From: Pseudorhodobacter sp.
GTDB lineage: Bacteria > Pseudomonadota > Alphaproteobacteria > Rhodobacterales > Rhodobacteraceae
Length of the DNA: 44,752 nucleotides
Assembly (NCBI GenBank): GCA_029254215.1
Contig: JAQWYA010000159.1
Location: 1 to 44,752, forward strand
Direction: 5' to 3'
Shown here: positions 29,030 through 38,995 of the stretch, piece by piece
Numbering within the stretch: the stretch's first letter is position 1
Layout: the number at the start of each line of letters is the position of its first letter
Notes under the pieces: model-generated
What the model saw: the letters and a program-made list of their open reading frames with translations, nothing else
What the model was told of the DNA's origin: nothing
Databases searched by the model: none
Program-made: the position numbers and the translations under genes

Positions 29030-32000
29030 TCAGCCCTTCGGCATCGAAAGGCTGAGCATCTTGCTGCCCTTGCGGTAGCGCAATTCGCTGTTGGTAATGG
29101 CCGCGACGGTCCCGCCGTCGACGCGGTCCCCGACCTTCACTTTGCTGAACCGGCCATTGGCGCTGCGCACTAAAGCATAGCGGTTGGACGCGGTGCCATA
29201 AACGCCGATCAGGTTCAACTCGCCAAGGTCGATCGCGTTCTTGAAGGTCGCCTGTCTGGCAACCGAGGCACTGCTGGGGATACGCGGAGCGGCAGAGGCC
29301 GAAACCGTTACCTCTGGCTCGTTCTGCTCATCAACCTCGTTGGAAATCACGGGCGGCGCGCTGCGGGTGGCAGAGGCAACGGCGGCGGCCACGGCCTTTG
29401 AGAAGTCCTGCGGGCGGGGCGAAGGGCGCAGCGAGACAGGAACGGGCAGATCGGCAGCATTTTCCGACAAGGACAGCGCCGTGGGGGCCGATGCGAGGGA
29501 GGCCGCCGCTGCGGCGTCCCTTGCGGCATTCGCCTGCGCAAGAATGGAGGCGGGGCGCAGTTTCGGGCGCAGGCTGGTGATCCGGGTGCCTGCTTCGGTT
29601 GTCAAAGCGGCATCGTCATTGACCTGCGTCGGGTCTTCGGAGGCGGGTCGGCGGGGGGGGCGAAGCGTCTCGATCGTGCTGTCGGGCTGGAAACCGGCGA
29701 TTGGGGCTGCGTCTTGGGCGGTGGTCGCCTCGGCGCTGGTGCCTTCGGGCAGGGCAGCGGTGGAGGCCGCCGCCGTCTGGTCCGCCGCCTCGGGCAGCGG
29801 CGCTTCGGTGGCAGGCAGTGCGACCTCCGGCCCGGAAATGGCCTCGGGGCGCGGCGGCGGCTCGGGCGAGGGGCGCGCGGCGATCAGCCAAAACCCTTCG
29901 GGCGTCACAACGCCGGTCTCGGTCGCTTTGATGCGCCCATCTGCGTCAAATTCGTAAAGTGTGCCTGGGGGCGGTGGCGGCATGGCCGCGACCGGGGCGG
30001 CATCGGGTGCGGTTTCGGGGCGCGGCAAAGACACGGCATCAAAAGCCGGAGGGGGCGTATCGGAGGTGGCGAGGAAAATCTCATCCTGCCCGGCCCCCGT
30101 GGCCATCCGGCGGCGGTCAATTTCGATGGTCGGGGTCTCTGGCTGTGGCCCGATCACCTCTGCAACGGCGGGCTCAGGCGCAGGCGGTTCGGGCAGCGCC
30201 GCAGCCACGGCCTCCTCCACCGGGGTGGCTTCGATTTCCGGCGGCAGATCGTCCCCGGTGGCGGCCAGATCGGACTCCATCTCGGGGTCGATGGAGACCA
30301 TTTCCTCGGGCAATGCCACGGGTTCGGGGCTTGGCACTTCGATTGCGTCGGGCGAGGCAATCGCCACTTCGGTCACTGCCGGGGCCGTATCATCCCGTGA
30401 CAAATAGATGGAGGACCAAGCCGCGATCAGTGCAAGGACCACCAACAAGATCCCGGTCAGGATCAGCCCCAAAAAGCGCGGTTTGCCGCGCGGGCGTTCC
30501 AGCTTTTTCCCGAAGGCCGAGATCGGGGCCACAGCGGCTTGAGCAGGCTGATCGGCCGGTTTTGTCTTTGCCTTGGGACGGGAGACCAGTGATTTCACTG
30601 GAATCCGCGAGGCGGTGACCAGATTGGCCAGCCGGTCTTTCGTGCTGGGTTTGTCCGCGCCGGGTTTCTCGGGCATTTGCGCCGTTGGAAGCGGCGGGAT
30701 CGGTGTGCGCTTTTTCGGCGGCTCTGCCAAGGGGGCCATTTGCGCCGCCAATCCGGGTGCATCCGCTTTCGGTTTCGGCGCGGGAGGTGCCTCTTTCAGG
30801 CGGGCCGCCACCAGCGAGGGCATCGGCGGCACATCATCAATCGCAGCACTTGCGGCGGGCGTTTTGGCCGCGACGGGATCTGCCGGAGCAGGCTCTGGGC
30901 TGACCTGTTTCGGGGCGCTCAGCCCGAAACGGGGGGCTGCCTTCGCGACAGGGGCCGCGACGGCTGGGCCCAGCTTGGGCGCGCTTGCCGGAAGATCGCG
31001 CCTGCGGCTGGAGAAGCTGGGCAAAGGCGCATCGGTTTCAGAAGAGCTGTCGGCATCGGAGTCAGGCGAGGTGGGTTTTGTCGAGCCAGTTTCGGGTTCG
31101 GACGGTTCGGGCGGGGCGGCAAGCGCGCGCGCCCTTTCCTGCGCAATCAGGCTTTTCTGATCGGCAAAGGCTTTTGTCCGTTGAGCCATCGATTCTGCCA
31201 CGGCGGCTTTCAAACGGGCGGCCTCTGCGGCGATCCGTTTGGATTCCAACGCAGCAAGGGCCATTGCCTTTGCTTCTGAATCCGCCTTGGGCAGTTTTGG
31301 CACAAAACTTGATTTCGCCTCAGGGGCGGGGTCTGTTGCAGGCTCTGGGGCTGGGTCAGCCGGTTTGCCGGCCTGATCGTCCGCCGGGCTTTTCGACGCG
31401 CCCTCTGTGCCTTTATCATTGGGGGGCGTTGCGTCTTTCGATGCGGTTTCCGCCTTTGCTTTTGTGTCTGCCGGGGCCTCGGTCGCTGCGGGTTTTGCCG
31501 CGGCGGCTTTCTGAGCCGCAGCTTCCGCTTTGGCTTTGGCCTCGGCTGCAGCCTTCGCTTCGGCCTCTGCCGCCAGACGGGCCTCTTCTTCCGCTTTGGC
31601 GGCGGCTTCCTTGGCTTTTGCCTCTTCAGCCTTTTGACGCTCGGCTTCCGCTTTGGCTTCGGCTTCCGCTTTTTCCTTTTGCGCGGCCGCCTCTTGTTCG
31701 CGGCGCTTGGCGGCTTCTTCGGCAAGGGCTTCTTGCACGGCTTCGCGGCTGAGGATCACCAGAGGGTCTTGATCGCGGGTCACCCGTTCGCCCAGCGGCA
31801 ACAACTTGGGCGCAAGGGAAGTGGCCCCGAAGAACGGTTCCGCGCCGAACTGGCCGGGGCCGGGGATCGTGACGAAAGACACCGGGTTCAGGCGGTGTTC
31901 GACGGCAAAGGCCTCTGCCTCCTCCAGCGTCTCGCGGGCGGTGACGGCGACCTTCACGGTCGATCCGCTGCCCCAATAGTCAAACACCAGATCATCCACC

Positions 32001-32290
32001 GCATAGGGCGTGCGCCCTTCAAGCGCTTTGCGGATCTGGCCTTCGCGTGCGGTTTTGTCGCCTGAGGGGGCCTCCACCTCCAGATACAGAACCTGCGAGG
32101 CGGGCAGCACGATTTTCGTGGTGATCCCATGCGGCGACAGCCCAAGGGCTGAACTGCGCAAATAGCCCAAGGCTTCGGCAAGATCGGGGCTGTCAAAGGC
32201 AACATCGCCGACAGGCATCCAGCCGCGGGACGTGCGCCGCAGCAAGGCCAAGCCTGAATCCGTGATGTTCAAAGCGAAATTTGGTTTCAT
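29030..32290 (-). CDS. Large bitopic protein: GspL/PilM-like N-terminal domain, Ala/Lys/Glu-rich linker, single TM helix, acidic Pro/Ala-rich linker, PilP/GspC-like C-terminal domain
   Basis: 1086 aa; MKPNFALNITDSGLALL...KIVLPASQVLYLEVEAP...IRKALEGRTPYAVDDLVFDYW; TM FLGLILTGILLVVLALIAAWSSIYL; C-term LNLIGVYGTASNRYALVRSANGRFSKVKVGDRVDGGTVAAITNSELRYRKGSKMLSLSMP. Confidence 0.75.
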   Translation of the reverse strand: MKPNFALNITDSGLALLRRTSRGWMPVGDVAFDSPDLAEALGYLRSSALGLSPHGITTKIVLPASQVLYLEVEAPSGDKTAREGQIRKALEGRTPYAVDDLVFDYWGSGSTVKVAVTARETLEEAEAFAVEHRLNPVSFVTIPGPGQFGAEPFFGATSLAPKLLPLGERVTRDQDPLVILSREAVQEALAEEAAKRREQEAAAQKEKAEAEAKAEAERQKAEEAKAKEAAAKAEEEARLAAEAEAKAAAEAKAKAEAAAQKAAAAKPAATEAPADTKAKAETASKDATPPNDKGTEGASKSPADDQAGKPADPAPEPATDPAPEAKSSFVPKLPKADSEAKAMALAALESKRIAAEAARLKAAVAESMAQRTKAFADQKSLIAQERARALAAPPEPSEPETGSTKPTSPDSDADSSSETDAPLPSFSSRRRDLPASAPKLGPAVAAPVAKAAPRFGLSAPKQVSPEPAPADPVAAKTPAASAAIDDVPPMPSLVAARLKEAPPAPKPKADAPGLAAQMAPLAEPPKKRTPIPPLPTAQMPEKPGADKPSTKDRLANLVTASRIPVKSLVSRPKAKTKPADQPAQAAVAPISAFGKKLERPRGKPRFLGLILTGILLVVLALIAAWSSIYLSRDDTAPAVTEVAIASPDAIEVPSPEPVALPEEMVSIDPEMESDLAATGDDLPPEIEATPVEEAVAAALPEPPAPEPAVAEVIGPQPETPTIEIDRRRMATGAGQDEIFLATSDTPPPAFDAVSLPRPETAPDAAPVAAMPPPPPGTLYEFDADGRIKATETGVVTPEGFWLIAARPSPEPPPRPEAISGPEVALPATEAPLPEAADQTAAASTAALPEGTSAEATTAQDAAPIAGFQPDSTIETLRPPRRPASEDPTQVNDDAALTTEAGTRITSLRPKLRPASILAQANAARDAAAAASLASAPTALSLSENAADLPVPVSLRPSPRPQDFSKAVAAAVASATRSAPPVISNEVDEQNEPEVTVSASAAPRIPSSASVARQATFKNAIDLGELNLIGVYGTASNRYALVRSANGRFSKVKVGDRVDGGTVAAITNSELRYRKGSKMLSLSMPKG

Positions 32291-32468
32291 TGCACCGATC
32301 TAGCACAAACAATGGAGGGGACGGGAGTCTCTGCCGCGTCGGGCTACTTCCTACAGCAGCTTTTTGCCGAATGAAAGAAAAAGCCCGCACTGCGGCGGTG
32401 GGCGCCCAAGGAAAGACTTGCGGCGCGCGTCCAAGAGAGGATGCTAAAACCAGCAACAGGAGAATACC

Positions 32469-33194
32469 ATGCGTTTTACCTTCCGCCTTATGGCCGCCGT
32501 TCTGATGGCAACCCCGCTTTTGCCCATGTCTGCGCCGCCGGTTTGGGCGCAATCGGTGGGGCAAAGCCCTGCCGCGACGATCACCCTCACCGGCGAGGGC
32601 GTGGTGTCCGCCGCCCCGGATATGGCAACGATCAGCATCGGGGTCATGACCGAAGGCAAGACCGCCGCCGAAGCGATGGCCGCCAATTCCGCGCAACTGG
32701 CGCAGGTGCTTGAGAATCTGCGCGCAGCGGGGATTGCCGACCGGGATTTGCAGACTTCGGGTCTGTCGTTGAATCCGAATTGGGCGAATGCTTCGGGCAG
32801 CGGTGTGTCGCGGATCGTGGGCTATGTCGCCTCTAATCAACTGAGCGTCCGGGTCCGGGTGCTGGATAGCCTTGGGATGGTGCTGGATGCAGCGGTACGG
32901 GATGGGGCAAACCAGCTGAACGGGGTCAGTTTCGGGGTGGCAGACCCGGCCCCGCTTTTGGCGGCGGCCCGTAAAAGGGCCGTGGCCGATGCCCGCGCGA
33001 AAGCCGATCTTTTTACGCAAGCGGCGGGCGTGGGGCTTGGGGCCGTGCTGGCGATCACCGAACAGCAGCAGGGCGGCGGGCAGCCGATGTATCGGGGGGC
33101 GGCCATGGCAATGGAAGCCGCCGTTCCGGTGGCTGAGGGAGAGATCTCGGTTTCCGCACAGGTGACGCTGGTTTGGGGTTTGACCCCGCGCTAA
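32469..33194 (+). CDS. SIMPL domain (DUF541) periplasmic protein
   Basis: 241 aa; signal peptide; ITLTGEGVVSAAPDMATISIGVMTEGKTAAEAMAANSAQLAQVLENLRAAGIADRDLQTSGLSLNPNW. Confidence 0.93.
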   Translation: MRFTFRLMAAVLMATPLLPMSAPPVWAQSVGQSPAATITLTGEGVVSAAPDMATISIGVMTEGKTAAEAMAANSAQLAQVLENLRAAGIADRDLQTSGLSLNPNWANASGSGVSRIVGYVASNQLSVRVRVLDSLGMVLDAAVRDGANQLNGVSFGVADPAPLLAAARKRAVADARAKADLFTQAAGVGLGAVLAITEQQQGGGQPMYRGAAMAMEAAVPVAEGEISVSAQVTLVWGLTPR

Positions 33195-33289
33195 GTCTAT
33201 CGGGGCGGCTTTGACCCAAGCAGACCGGCGTCTTTTGAAAGGACGCCGATCCTGCCGGGCAACCGAAGCCCCGCCGCCATGGCAGCCGA

Positions 33290-34321
33290 TCAGGCCGCGC
33301 GGGAGCTTGCGGAGCCGCCCCCAGCCTCGTGCCCAAGCAGGTCCGCAAAGAGCCCGGACCAACCGGCCTCAAAAGCGCGGCGGCTTTGCGCGCAATGCGC
33401 AAGACGCGCCTTGACCGGCGCGCCAGTGCGTCCGCCGCCGTTCAGATCGCCGAGTTCGCGGGTCCAGGCGGCCACGGTCAACCCGCCAACATTCACCGCC
33501 CCATCATCGGATTGTTCTGCCAGCCCATCCACCCCAGAGACCAGAACGATGCGACCGGCGGCCAAAGCCTCTTGCGCGACAAGGCCGTATGCCTCCCAGC
33601 GCGAGGGCATGGCGATTGCATCGACCTGACTCATGGCGTGCATCGGGTCGGCGGCAAAGCCTTCAAAGGAAATCCGCGCATCGCCCGCAGCCAAGGCTTC
33701 CAAGGCGGGACGTTCTGGGCCCTCTCCGTAAAAAGCCAGCTTCAGCCCGGTATCAGGCAAGGCCCGAAAGGCCGTAATCAAAAGATCAAAGCCCTTTTGC
33801 GTATCCAGACGCCCGATGGCCCCGATTACCCGGACCGGCCCGGAAACCGGGTCAAGCCGGGTAAATTCGGTCAGATCAACGGCCGAGCGGATCACGCGCA
33901 GTCCCGAAGACGACAGCAGATCGCGGCGCAGCATCCATTTGCCCTGCGCCTTGCTGACGGCAACCACCTTGTCAAACAAGGCGAATGCGATCCGCAGCAT
34001 CGCCATGAAACGGCGCGGCTTTGCAACATTCAGTGCCACGAAGGATTCGGTATAGCTGTGTTCCACATGGACCAGTTTTCGACCCGCATTACTGGCCCGC
34101 AGCACAAAAAGGCCCGGCAACCCGCGCCAGTTCAACGTCAAATGCGACACGATCACATCAGCATCGATCCGGCCAAAGGCCAGCGTGCCGCGCTTGACCT
34201 GCTTGAAGCTGTGCACCGCATGGCGGGCAAGGTCGGGCGACTGGCGGATATGATCCAGCACGCGCATCACGCCGCCTGCAGTGGTGTCGTCGATCAGATG
34301 GACAATATGAGGACGTTTCAT
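33290..34321 (-). CDS. GT4-family glycosyltransferase
   Basis: MKRPHIVHLIDDTTAGGVMRVLDHIR...; VIGAIGRLDTQKGFDLLITAF, DAIAMPSRWEAYGLVAQEALAAG. Confidence 0.92.
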   Translation of the reverse strand: MKRPHIVHLIDDTTAGGVMRVLDHIRQSPDLARHAVHSFKQVKRGTLAFGRIDADVIVSHLTLNWRGLPGLFVLRASNAGRKLVHVEHSYTESFVALNVAKPRRFMAMLRIAFALFDKVVAVSKAQGKWMLRRDLLSSSGLRVIRSAVDLTEFTRLDPVSGPVRVIGAIGRLDTQKGFDLLITAFRALPDTGLKLAFYGEGPERPALEALAAGDARISFEGFAADPMHAMSQVDAIAMPSRWEAYGLVAQEALAAGRIVLVSGVDGLAEQSDDGAVNVGGLTVAAWTRELGDLNGGGRTGAPVKARLAHCAQSRRAFEAGWSGLFADLLGHEAGGGSASSRAA

Positions 34322-34340
34322 CTTGGGCACTCCGATCGGA

Positions 34341-35336
34341 TCAGGCAGAGGTTTTGGGAGAGGAGGCTTTGCCCCGCATCGCAAATTTCAGGGCGGCAGC
34401 GCCCCCGCCGAGAAGGACAAGCGCTGCGATCATCGTGATGCCGGTTTTGATCGGCTCTTCGACCAAGGGCGTCACGGATTGCGTCAGCGATTGGCGCACA
34501 AGGCGCATCGCGCGCGGACCGTCCAGATCACTGATCGCGCGCCGAGCAAGATAGCGCAGCTGATAGGCGCGGGCCGCCCCAAGATGGCGGGCGAAAAAAC
34601 CGGGCGATAGCGGCAGCAGCTTTTCGATCATCCGCTCCCACGAGGCAAGCTGACGGTCAGTGGCTGCCGACAGGCCGCCGGGGCTCAGGCGGTAATCGGT
34701 CAGGAATCCTTCCACCCCTTCAATCCGCCAATCGGTTGTCAGGGCCAGACGCAGCCAGCATTCAATGTCTTCCGACTGGCGGAAGGTTTCGTCAAAGACC
34801 CAATCGCGCTCCATCTCGGTCCGGGGGCGGTAGGCCAGCGCCTGCAACGCCTCGCGCCGCATCACCGGGGCAGAGCCATTGCCGATCGGGTTACGCTTGA
34901 GGATATGCGCCGCAGTCACCCCAGACAGCCGGGGCTTCTGGACAGCGCCAATCGGCTGGCTTTGCATGTCGATCAGGCGCGAGCCTGCATAGCTGAGGCC
35001 CACATCCGTCGCCTGACGCAGATGGGCCACATGTGCGGCCATCTTGCCGGGGTGCCACAGATCATCGGCATCGCAAAAGCCCACGAATTCGCCCCGCGCG
35101 GCGGCGATCCCGCTGTTGCGCGCCCCGGCAAGACCACGGTTCAACTGGGTGACGACGCGGATGCGCGGATCGGCGGCAGATGCGGCCTCGGCGATTCGGG
35201 CGGTGTCATCGGTGGAGCCGTCGTTGACGATGATGATTTCAATGTCCTGAAAGCTTTGGACCCGCAGCGAGGCAAGCGTTTCGGGCAGGGTTGCCTGCGC
35301 ATTATAGGACGGAACGACGATACTGGCGATGGGCAT
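34341..35336 (-). CDS. GT2-family glycosyltransferase with C-terminal TM segment
   Basis: MPIASIVVPSYNAQATLPETLASLRVQSFQDIEIIIVNDGSTDDT, FCDADDLWHPGKM. Confidence 0.93.
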   Translation of the reverse strand: MPIASIVVPSYNAQATLPETLASLRVQSFQDIEIIIVNDGSTDDTARIAEAASAADPRIRVVTQLNRGLAGARNSGIAAARGEFVGFCDADDLWHPGKMAAHVAHLRQATDVGLSYAGSRLIDMQSQPIGAVQKPRLSGVTAAHILKRNPIGNGSAPVMRREALQALAYRPRTEMERDWVFDETFRQSEDIECWLRLALTTDWRIEGVEGFLTDYRLSPGGLSAATDRQLASWERMIEKLLPLSPGFFARHLGAARAYQLRYLARRAISDLDGPRAMRLVRQSLTQSVTPLVEEPIKTGITMIAALVLLGGGAAALKFAMRGKASSPKTSA

Positions 35337-35360
35337 GGATACTCTCCTAAACGGGTACAA

Positions 35361-36281
35361 TCAGGCGAACAAAGCGTGGCGTAAATTGGTGGGGCAAAGC
35401 GGGGCGATCAGGGCGGCAAGGGTAACGCTAAGGCCGCGCCGGGCCGGGCTAAGAACCCCCGCCGGGCTTTTGGCATAGGCCGCCAGAATCAGGCGCAGCG
35501 CCAGAAAGCGTCCCTGATCCAGCCGCAGCGCGCGCCGGGCCAGATAGCGCAGATAGATCGCCTCGGACCGGGCCGCACAGGGATGACCAAGCCGCGCCGC
35601 CCGCCGCAGGATTTCGGCGCGGCTGCGCTTCATCGCACCCAGATCAGACGAGAGGCCCACCGGGTTGTTGCGGTAAAAGACCTGAACCTGATTGATCCCG
35701 ATGATCTGCACGTTGGAACTCGCCAGACGGATCAGCCAGTCAAGATCTTCGTTGTGGACGAGGGTTTCATCAAAGCCGGTGCTCGCCTGCATCACCTCGC
35801 GGCGGAGCGCGATGTTCGACATGGTGCAGACCGGGTTCTCGCCCAGAAGCATGGCCACGCTCAGCGGCCCGTCGGGCAAGGTCGAGGTGGTGCTGACATG
35901 GGCGGGCGAGGTTTCAAAAAAGGCGATACGGCCGAATGCGCCACCCACCTTCGGGTCGGCGAAAGCGGTTTGCAGCGCGCGCAGTTTGCCGGGGGCCCAA
36001 AGGTCGTCGGCATCACAAAAGGCGATGATATCGCCCTTGGCCAGATTGCGGGCACCGTGATTGCGGGCGGCACTTGGCCCTTTGCGGGGGTTGCGCACCA
36101 GTTGGATGCGGGCATCACGGGCGGCAAAACTGGTGATCAGATCGCGCGTGGCATCGGTCGAGCCGTCATCGACGCAGATCGCTTCCCAATCGGAAAAGCT
36201 TTGGTCCAGAAGGCTTTGCAACGTGTCAGCCAGCGTTGCTTGGGCATTGTAGCAGGGAAGGATGATGGAGAAACGCGGCAT
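35361..36281 (-). CDS. GT2-family glycosyltransferase
   Basis: MPRFSIILPCYNAQATLADTLQSLLDQSFSDWEAICVDDGSTDAT, FCDADDLWAPGKL. Confidence 0.93.
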   Translation of the reverse strand: MPRFSIILPCYNAQATLADTLQSLLDQSFSDWEAICVDDGSTDATRDLITSFAARDARIQLVRNPRKGPSAARNHGARNLAKGDIIAFCDADDLWAPGKLRALQTAFADPKVGGAFGRIAFFETSPAHVSTTSTLPDGPLSVAMLLGENPVCTMSNIALRREVMQASTGFDETLVHNEDLDWLIRLASSNVQIIGINQVQVFYRNNPVGLSSDLGAMKRSRAEILRRAARLGHPCAARSEAIYLRYLARRALRLDQGRFLALRLILAAYAKSPAGVLSPARRGLSVTLAALIAPLCPTNLRHALFA

Positions 36282-36284
36282 GGA

Positions 36285-37532
36285 TCAAACCTCCAGTCGG
36301 TTGGGCGCAAAGGCGTGTTTCAGGGCGGGCAGGCTTGCGCCGCCCATGATTGCGGTGGCCAGAACCAGATAGCCGGTGGCAATCGCGTTCAGCCCGTAAG
36401 GGGCCAGCAGGGCCGTGTTGGCAGTCAGCGCCAAGGTCAAGGCGACGGTGACCACGAGTTCAACCTGCGGACGGTCATTGGAGCGCAGCCATCCGGCGGC
36501 AGCAGACCACAACGTTGTCGGGATCGCGGCAAGGCAGAGGATCGACACGGTTTCGCTAATCCCCTCCCATCCGGCACCAAACAGGATCGGCACATAGACC
36601 GGGGCCAGCAGCGCCTGAGCGATCACCGCCGGGGCAATCAGCCCCATGGACAGCAAGATCCCTTGACGCAGCGCCAGACCCTTATCCTCGGCGGTGCAAA
36701 GATGCGGGAACAGAACCGTTGAAAACGCGGTCGAGAAAGACGTGGCAAGGCTCAGCCCGGCATTGAAAGCCATGAAGTAAAGACCCAGAACCTCAGCCCC
36801 AAGCAGGCTGCCTACGACCAGCTTATCGGCCTGTAGGCGCAGCGCCTTGACGATCTCGACCCCCAGAACGGCCCAACCATAGCTGAGGAACGGACGCAAA
36901 GGCGCATAGCCCTGCGAATGGTCCGCAACCCATGGGCGCAGGCGGCGCATCGCAATCAGCCAGATCGGGGCCGTCAGCAAACGCGGCAGCACCAGCGCCA
37001 GCGCCGAGGGCCATACCAGCGCAAGCCCCGCGCAGATCAGGTTCGCGCCAACCACTTGCCCTGCCGAAATCGCCGCCGTCTGGCGCAATTTGCCTTCGCG
37101 CATCGCAAGGCCAGCTTGGACGAGGCCTGCGGGCATGAACAGGAATTCGGCGGCAAGGATCACCACCAGAAGCGCCAGCGTGCCATTGCCTGACCAGCCC
37201 CAGATCGCAGCGGCCACCCCCAGTTGCAGGGCGAACAGACCAAGGCACCAGACCCAGAAAATCCGGTGCGCCGTCAGGCAAGTGGCGGCCAGTCGATCCG
37301 CCGGGGCGGCGATGATCCGCTGGATCACACCATTCTCGGTCAGGGATTTGACGATATCGGCCGCCGCAAGGGCCGCCGCGGCCATCCCGATCTCGGCCAG
37401 ATCAAGGGTGCGCGACACCGCAATCACCACCAGCAACCGCGACAGCTTCGCGCCAAGTTCTGACCCGCCATAGGCCAGCAGGTTGCGGGCAAAACTTCCA
37501 AAACTGCTGAGGCTGCGATCCATAGTGTCCAT
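36285..37532 (-). CDS. Oligosaccharide flippase family protein (Wzx-like)
   Basis: 415 aa multi-TM; NLLAYGGSELGAKLSRLLVVIAVSRTLDLAEIGMAAAALAAADIVKSLTENGVIQRII; last gene of the GT cluster. Confidence 0.9.
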   Translation of the reverse strand: MDTMDRSLSSFGSFARNLLAYGGSELGAKLSRLLVVIAVSRTLDLAEIGMAAAALAAADIVKSLTENGVIQRIIAAPADRLAATCLTAHRIFWVWCLGLFALQLGVAAAIWGWSGNGTLALLVVILAAEFLFMPAGLVQAGLAMREGKLRQTAAISAGQVVGANLICAGLALVWPSALALVLPRLLTAPIWLIAMRRLRPWVADHSQGYAPLRPFLSYGWAVLGVEIVKALRLQADKLVVGSLLGAEVLGLYFMAFNAGLSLATSFSTAFSTVLFPHLCTAEDKGLALRQGILLSMGLIAPAVIAQALLAPVYVPILFGAGWEGISETVSILCLAAIPTTLWSAAAGWLRSNDRPQVELVVTVALTLALTANTALLAPYGLNAIATGYLVLATAIMGGASLPALKHAFAPNRLEV

Positions 37533-37625
37533 CGTCTTTCATGTGTCTGAACATAGGATTAGCACAGGCTTTTTTGCGATGCCTGTCCGCGACCGGGCAG
37601 GTTCATGGCTCATTTGAAATTTGAT

Positions 37626-37641
37626 CTACCCGAAGGGATAG
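37626..37641. promoter_or_regulatory. EPS-locus palindrome, site A (flippase / Wza-like intergenic region)
   Basis: CTACCCGAAGGGATAG; reverse complement CTATCCCTTCGGGTAG matches site B at 15/16 positions. Confidence 0.6.
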
Positions 37642-37780
37642 GCGGCAAGGTTCGTGGCCCTGTAAGGTGGTCTGACCGGTGCGGCAGGCCCTCCAGTTCG
37701 GGGATTGCGGCGCAAAGGCCCTTTTCACGCAGGCTCCGCTTGCATAGACAGGAGGGGCAATCGCCAAAGATCGGGTCCGG

Positions 37781-38995
37781 ATGATCAGCTTTCGTCACGC
37801 TTTCCTGCCGCCTCTTGTGGCCTGCCTGACCTTGTCGGGTTGTGCCGGAATAGACGAGGCCGACAATATCGAGCCGATTGCAACGGGCGGCGGCTATCAG
37901 GCGCAGTACCGGCGCCCCGATGTGTCGCGTAGCGAGGCGCAATATCTGCGTTCAGCCACGATTAACCAGCAATCCTGCCTGCCATTGCGAGGCGGGGCGG
38001 GCGGCACAAAAGGCAGCTCTGTCAGTGCTTTGCAAGGCGAGCGGCTTTCCCGCAACGATCTGATCGACATCCGCGTGGGCGAAGACGACACGTTCACCGG
38101 GTCTTATGTGGTCAGCCGCGACGGCACGCTGAAGCTACCGTTTCTGGACCCGGTTGCAGCCCAGGGGCGCAGCACCTCGCAGGTAGAAGCTGACATCTCG
38201 GCGCAACTGGTCGCGCGGGAGTTTTACACAGATGCGCCGCGCCTGTCCGTGCGCGTGGCCGATTTTGCCGCCGTTTCGGTCGGGGTTTCGGGCGCTGTGT
38301 TTGAGCCGCATGCTGTCCAGATCGGCGGCGAGGCGGGCGACCGGATCGATCAGGCGCGGCAATCTGCGCTTGGCTCCTCGACCGAGGGGCGGAACCTGTC
38401 GGCGGCGCTGCGCTCGGCGGGTGGGGTGCGCCCCGATGCCGATATTTCTGCGGTGGAGCTTTCGCGCGGAGGCCGCACCTATGTGCTGGATCTGCGTGGG
38501 GTCTTTGAAGGCCAAAATGTGCAGGATATCATGCTGTTGACAGGGGATGAGCTGCGCGTCCCTAGCCGCCAGTGTTTTCAGGACGATCTGATGCGCCCTA
38601 GCCCGATCAGCCCGCCGGGGGTGTCTTTGTACCTGTCGAACCTGACGCAACCCGCGACAGGCAACGCGATCTCTGCCGTGGGGCGCGATGTGCGCGAAGT
38701 GCCTTACGGCGCGCGTTACATGCAGGCGGTGGTGGATACAAACTGCGTCGGCGGCCCGCGTGCGACCAGCGCCCATCGCTCTGCCGTGTTGTTTTCGCGC
38801 AATCCGATCACCGGGGTTTCGGTGGTGATCGAACGCGATATCGAAGATATGTTGCGCCGTGCCGACCGGGACGATTACGACCCCTATCTGCTGCCGGGCG
38901 ATGCGATTGCCTGCTATGACAGCGATGTCACCAATATCGCGGAAATCGGGCGCGTGCTGGGGATTGTTGGGGCGGTGGCGATTCTGGGCAAGTAA
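37781..38995 (+). CDS. Polysaccharide biosynthesis/export outer-membrane lipoprotein (Wza/OMA-like)
   Basis: Lipobox LTLSGC; LSRNDLIDIRVGEDDTFTGSYVVSRDGTLKLPFLDPVAAQGRSTSQVEADI. Confidence 0.92.
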   Translation: MISFRHAFLPPLVACLTLSGCAGIDEADNIEPIATGGGYQAQYRRPDVSRSEAQYLRSATINQQSCLPLRGGAGGTKGSSVSALQGERLSRNDLIDIRVGEDDTFTGSYVVSRDGTLKLPFLDPVAAQGRSTSQVEADISAQLVAREFYTDAPRLSVRVADFAAVSVGVSGAVFEPHAVQIGGEAGDRIDQARQSALGSSTEGRNLSAALRSAGGVRPDADISAVELSRGGRTYVLDLRGVFEGQNVQDIMLLTGDELRVPSRQCFQDDLMRPSPISPPGVSLYLSNLTQPATGNAISAVGRDVREVPYGARYMQAVVDTNCVGGPRATSAHRSAVLFSRNPITGVSVVIERDIEDMLRRADRDDYDPYLLPGDAIACYDSDVTNIAEIGRVLGIVGAVAILGK

